DNA of 10,592 nucleotides from Candidatus Poribacteria bacterium (lineage in GTDB: Bacteria > Poribacteria > WGA-4E > WGA-3G), in NCBI GenBank assembly GCA_007571355.1, contig RKRO01000403.1:1-10592 (forward strand). Reading direction: 5' to 3'. The notes beneath the pieces were generated by a model that saw only the letters and a list, made by a program, of their open reading frames with translations, made no database searches and was not told where the DNA came from. The position numbers and the translations under genes are program-made. Below, piece by piece: positions 7,045 through 10,592 of the stretch (its first letter is position 1; every line of letters begins with the position of its first letter).

Positions 7045-10000
7045 TTACGGTGTGCGGAGTCCAAGTGAGCAGACGATCTGTGGTTCTCGTATTTGTTGCT
7101 CCTGTTCAATGATGCAGAGTCGCTCTGTCTCCCACCGTTCAATGACTAACGCAGCAAGATCCGCGTTGGAAATACCACTACGGAGTTGGCGGTTGAGGGT
7201 GTCGGTGGCTGCCTGCCGCAGCGGATAGCGATAGATGGCTTCAATGACCTGCTTAAGTGCTGGCGTGCTAAGTAGCGTCCCTTCCACTTCTGAGGCGTAA
7301 TCCTTCAGGCGTTCGTAGGTGCGGAATCGGGCACCAGAAGGTCGTCCGAGCTGCCCACCGACTGATCGTTCTTCGGAGAGAATCAACCTTGCGGCTTTTT
7401 CCACAAGGCGATGATGTGCTTCAAGCGGTGGGAGTGCTTCCGTGTCAGGTTCACACGCCGCGGCTTGGAGGATTGCAAACTGGGATTCGGTTACGCTTTC
7501 GCCGTTTCTATCTATCCATGCGAGTGCGTCGTTCTCATGTCCTGTTCGGATATAGACGAGTGCGCCTTCGGGTTCGTTATCGGTTGGTGTATGCGGTTGG
7601 GTCGAATAGACGACAGATGGGAGTGCCGCAACACTCTTTTCTAAGCTTGGGTCTTGCGTAATGGCGTTTTTCCAAATTTGGTAGGCGTGAGAGGCGAGGT
7701 CAACATCGTTGTCGCGCGCGTCGTCAAGTAAGCCTGCTTTTTCGTTATAGAGATCAACAATTCTCTCATTGCCTTCCTCACCGTCATCTTCAAAAAAGGC
7801 TTCATCCGTACCGACGACCTCAGCGTTTTGCTGGAGCCGCGCCCGGACGCGCCCGCGCAAGTTGATGATACGCTCCACACCCTCAGCTGGCAGGAATGAA
7901 TAACATAAAATCTCTTCAGCGGTTTGTCCGATTCGGTCAACCCTACCCGCGCGCTGCACAAGGCGTATGATAGCCCAGGGTAGGTCGTAGTTGACGACGA
8001 TTGCGCAGTCTTGTAGATTTTGACCTTCGCTGAGGACATCCGTACTGATCAGCACCCGCAGCTCGTGCTGTTTATTGACTTTGTCGCGTTTCTCGTTGCT
8101 GATAGGACTAAAACGATGTGCCAAAGCAGTGGGATCTGCGGAATCGCCAGTTGCAGCGGCGATGCTTACCATCCCACGTTCCAAGAGTACATCTGTCAGA
8201 TACTTTACAGTATCCGCAAATTGTGTAAAGACTAACACTTTATCATCTTGGTGTGTCTGTGTTAAGAGTTCTTGAAGCGCGTTAAGTTTTGTGTCTTTTT
8301 CGGGGTCCCATGCCCCGTATTGTTGTAAAATCTTGGTAAGTGCGATTGCGTCATCAGCGAGATCTTCGCGAAGCAACGGGTGAAAGAGGTTTGGACGAAG
8401 CCACTTAAACCGGCTGTTATATCTCGTTGTGTAAAGTCTATAGATAGCAGCGGCGCGTTGTTTATAGTCATTGGCTGTGTATGCGCTTGTCTGTGCCTCT
8501 ATGCCATCAACCTGTGCGTCATCGTCATCACCCGAAGCATTTAAGATAAGGGTGGCATCCTCGGTATCTCTATCCTCAAACCGAGTATCAAGCATCTCAG
8601 CGTTTTGGGATCCGATCGGTAACGCTTCACCGTTCTCAATGGCGTGCAAGAAGATATAGTTGCGTAGAATATGCCGATCAACGGATTGGATGAATGCCTG
8701 TCCGCTGCTTTCGAGGCGTTTGAAAAGATTCGTCCGGCAAAATCCCATCAACCGTTTTCCACCGCGGGAGAGGTCTTGTAACTGTCTCTGTTCCGTTTCA
8801 GTTGGCGGTTCCGATGGTGTATCCACAATATAATTCGCAAGTCCGTATCGGGCGAGTTTAAGGGTATTGATGGTGTCCACTACGGAACGCGCGTATAACT
8901 GCGCGTAGGTGTCGTCGGGGTCTTGTTCATCAATTGTGAATTTTATCGTTTTTGGAACACGTGTCGGAAAGTAGGAAGGTGTTCCATCGGCAAAAGAGAG
9001 GAATTTGCGCCCGGTATCAGGATCTGTTTCGGCGTAGTTATCCATGATGAAGCTGCGCGTTCGGCGCACGAGAAAGCGGCGCATCAGTTCACGCCAGTCG
9101 TCAATAGACTCGCTGTGTTCAAAGGCGGCAAGGGAGCGAACACCACTTTGATGTTTACGAATAAACTCGGTTTCACTGCCTAACGATTTGATGTATTGCT
9201 CTGGGCGGATGCCGAGGTCTTCGGTTTCGTCAACAAAGAGGCGGAGTTGGTTAGAGAGGTCGAGATAGGTTTTGTTATAAGGTGTTGCGGAGAGGAGGAT
9301 TACTTTGCTCTCGTTTTCGTGGATATATTCCTGAATGGCTTGGTAGCGTTTACCTTCACGGTTTCTGAGGTTATGGCTTTCGTCAATCATAACAAGCCGA
9401 TAGCGTCGTAGGTCTGGCAACGTCTTGATCACTTGGCTGATGGAGAGGACTCTCGCGCGGAGGCGATATTCCTCACGATAACCTTCCCACATATTGACGA
9501 GGTTTTTCGGGCAGATAATCAGGGTTTCGAGGTCGTAATCGTCCTCTTGTATACGTGCGAGTGCCGTTCCCATGAGTGTTTTGCCGAGTCCGACGACATC
9601 GCCTATTAGCACGCCGCCTCGTCTGTTGAGGTGGTGCGCTGCGATTTTCACCGCGGCGGTTTGGAATTCAAACAGTGTGTCTTCAAATTCGCGTGGAATC
9701 CGAAACTCAGTCAAGCCTGCGCGTGCTTCCTGCGATAGATGATACGCCATTTTTACGTAGATGTGATACGGCGGAATGCGTTCCTCACGTGCCCAACTCT
9801 CTTCAATAATTTCTGCCAATTCTTTGGAAATATCGATGCACCATCTGTCGTTCCACCGTTCTTCAAACCAGTCCTCTAACTTTTCGCATGCATCGGAATC
9901 AACGACATCAACGTTGAGTTCACCTTGATGTGAAAGTCCAGAGAGGGTTAGATTGCTACTGCCGAGGTACCCTACGGTGGGTGTGATCAGGTCAGAGCGA

Positions 10001-10434
10001 TAAATCAGATAGAGTTTCGCGTGGAGCGTGTGACGGAGAAAGAGTTTTACCTGTACCTTTTCTTCGCGAAGTTGGTGTGCTAATTGACGCAATCCTATCT
10101 CATCTTGGCGTGTCGGTACGCCTATGGTCAGCTGCTCGCGGAATTCCTCTGCTAACCTGCGTTTGAGACGGAGTGCTGTTTGGTTATCAATTCCATGGTC
10201 TTTAGCGATCTGCATCGCTTCTCGGAGTTCTTCTTCCGGTAAGCGTTGCATGCCGACGAGTAGGCGGCAGCAGTCGCCTTCGCCACCGCCCCAATTTTCG
10301 ACATAAGGGGCGAGTCCTCGCCAGCCGCGGAGGTTGAAATAACCGACGCAGAAATCTGCATGTGTAGCGGTCTCAAGGGTTTGTTGGAGTGCGGGGAGAA
10401 GTGGTTGGTCAATGTTATCGAAAACACGAGGCAT
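7045..10434 (-). CDS. PLD-nuclease-like / SNF2 helicase fusion, probable restriction subunit
   Basis: This protein has 1,129 residues. Residues about 1-200 form a PLD-type domain with one HxK motif (HAKLYLI, 138-144) and GSSNLTLSG (158-166); one such copy usually needs dimerisation to form an active site. Residues about 250-470 are the first helicase lobe: Q-rich FEFQTAAVKI, Walker A GDVVGLGKT (278-286), Walker B DESH (351-354) and SATP (382-385). The second lobe has VLVFTQFAD, LISTDVLSEGQN (near 793-804) and VQRAGRVDRIGQ (near 825). The remaining 270 residues are unassigned. The protein should translocate along DNA with ATP and may cut it, as restriction subunits do. It resembles DISARM's SNF2 helicase (DrmD) and PLD protein (DrmC) in one chain. 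ATG at 10434 has AAGGG about eleven bases upstream. The AT-rich 78-base leader has a TATATT but no convincing -35. Confidence 0.93.
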   Translation of the reverse strand: MPRVFDNIDQPLLPALQQTLETATHADFCVGYFNLRGWRGLAPYVENWGGGEGDCCRLLVGMQRLPEEELREAMQIAKDHGIDNQTALRLKRRLAEEFREQLTIGVPTRQDEIGLRQLAHQLREEKVQVKLFLRHTLHAKLYLIYRSDLITPTVGYLGSSNLTLSGLSHQGELNVDVVDSDACEKLEDWFEERWNDRWCIDISKELAEIIEESWAREERIPPYHIYVKMAYHLSQEARAGLTEFRIPREFEDTLFEFQTAAVKIAAHHLNRRGGVLIGDVVGLGKTLMGTALARIQEDDYDLETLIICPKNLVNMWEGYREEYRLRARVLSISQVIKTLPDLRRYRLVMIDESHNLRNREGKRYQAIQEYIHENESKVILLSATPYNKTYLDLSNQLRLFVDETEDLGIRPEQYIKSLGSETEFIRKHQSGVRSLAAFEHSESIDDWRELMRRFLVRRTRSFIMDNYAETDPDTGRKFLSFADGTPSYFPTRVPKTIKFTIDEQDPDDTYAQLYARSVVDTINTLKLARYGLANYIVDTPSEPPTETEQRQLQDLSRGGKRLMGFCRTNLFKRLESSGQAFIQSVDRHILRNYIFLHAIENGEALPIGSQNAEMLDTRFEDRDTEDATLILNASGDDDDAQVDGIEAQTSAYTANDYKQRAAAIYRLYTTRYNSRFKWLRPNLFHPLLREDLADDAIALTKILQQYGAWDPEKDTKLNALQELLTQTHQDDKVLVFTQFADTVKYLTDVLLERGMVSIAAATGDSADPTALAHRFSPISNEKRDKVNKQHELRVLISTDVLSEGQNLQDCAIVVNYDLPWAIIRLVQRAGRVDRIGQTAEEILCYSFLPAEGVERIINLRGRVRARLQQNAEVVGTDEAFFEDDGEEGNERIVDLYNEKAGLLDDARDNDVDLASHAYQIWKNAITQDPSLEKSVAALPSVVYSTQPHTPTDNEPEGALVYIRTGHENDALAWIDRNGESVTESQFAILQAAACEPDTEALPPLEAHHRLVEKAARLILSEERSVGGQLGRPSGARFRTYERLKDYASEVEGTLLSTPALKQVIEAIYRYPLRQAATDTLNRQLRSGISNADLAALVIERWETERLCIIEQEQQIREPQIVCSLGLRTP

Positions 10435-10512
10435 TTAGCGATAGTCCCTTTTCTCTCTGCTCGAATATAGTTAAAATGTCCAGATTTTTCCTTAAAAGTC
10501 ACAATACTTTAG

Positions 10513-10592
10513 TTATTTAATCCGGTAAATCCATCTTGTCAGCGAGGCTTTAAAATGTTCATCCGGATGCATCCACGATAGTCCCATATTTT
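10513..10592 (-). CDS. Possible 3' end of an upstream gene of unknown function
   Basis: From the window edge one minus-strand frame stays open for 25 codons and ends in TAA at 10513-10515, reading MGLSWMHPDEHFKA then SLTRWIYRIK. The basic, aromatic end looks like a real protein C-terminus, and the next gene starts 78 bases later in the same direction. The stretch is too short to assign a family, and chance openness cannot be excluded. Confidence 0.4.
   Translation of the reverse strand, partial: NMGLSWMHPDEHFKASLTRWIYRIK

Noticed and set aside
7389..7661. Plus-strand open frames within the helicase gene
   Set aside because: They are antisense to a continuous, motif-rich helicase and have no ribosome binding sites or recognisable protein features.
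10435..10512. Promoter for the helicase gene
   Set aside because: A TATATT and several T-rich hexamers are present in the AT-rich leader, but no pair has both good matches and a 16-18 base spacing.

Overview
The window is a densely packed, bacterial, defence-type gene cluster of moderate GC content. Every supported gene lies on the minus strand, so transcription runs from high to low coordinates. Shine-Dalgarno sites of the AAGGAG/GGAGG type and one near-consensus sigma70 promoter point to an ordinary bacterium. The protein families recall those expanded in environmental lineages such as Candidatus Poribacteria, but that is an impression and not evidence.

Reading in the direction of transcription: 10592-10513 is probably the 3' end of an upstream gene. 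10434-7045 encodes a large protein with an N-terminal phospholipase D (PLD) nuclease-like domain fused to an SNF2-type helicase. 6964-6357 is a RelE-like toxin/antitoxin pair with its own promoter and a perfect palindrome inside that promoter. 6292-3004 is an Eco57I/COG1002-type adenine-N6 DNA methyltransferase gene interrupted by a one-base frame change exactly at a run of eight G. 2956-1574 encodes an AlbA_2 (Schlafen-type) plus GHKL-ATPase-like plus winged-helix protein. 1518-190 encodes an AAA/ABC-type ATPase of the AAA_21/DUF3696 kind, and 188 to the window edge begins a protein that looks PIN-like.

The PLD-helicase and methyltransferase together look like a restriction-modification-like anti-phage system. 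The nearest named analogues are DISARM class 1 (SNF2 helicase, adenine methylase and PLD protein) and BREX type 2/Pgl (PglX methylase). Neither matches: no DrmA, DrmB, PglZ or PglY homologue is in the window, and the PLD domain is fused to the helicase. The toxin/antitoxin pair sits between the helicase and the methyltransferase and may supply transcription to the genes behind it. The Schlafen-type gene and the ATPase/PIN-like pair are probably regulatory or additional defence modules in the same operon.

The most notable observation is the G8 tract (4152-4159). In the sequenced state the methyltransferase is split between its S-adenosylmethionine-binding motif (DPTCGSG) and its catalytic motif (NPPY). 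Seven or ten G would restore one protein of 1,095 or 1,096 residues, eight truncates it after 17 extra codons, and nine gives an immediate stop. This is the layout of a phase-variable on/off switch, although a homopolymer sequencing error gives the same picture. Gene-free stretches longer than 300 bases do not occur.
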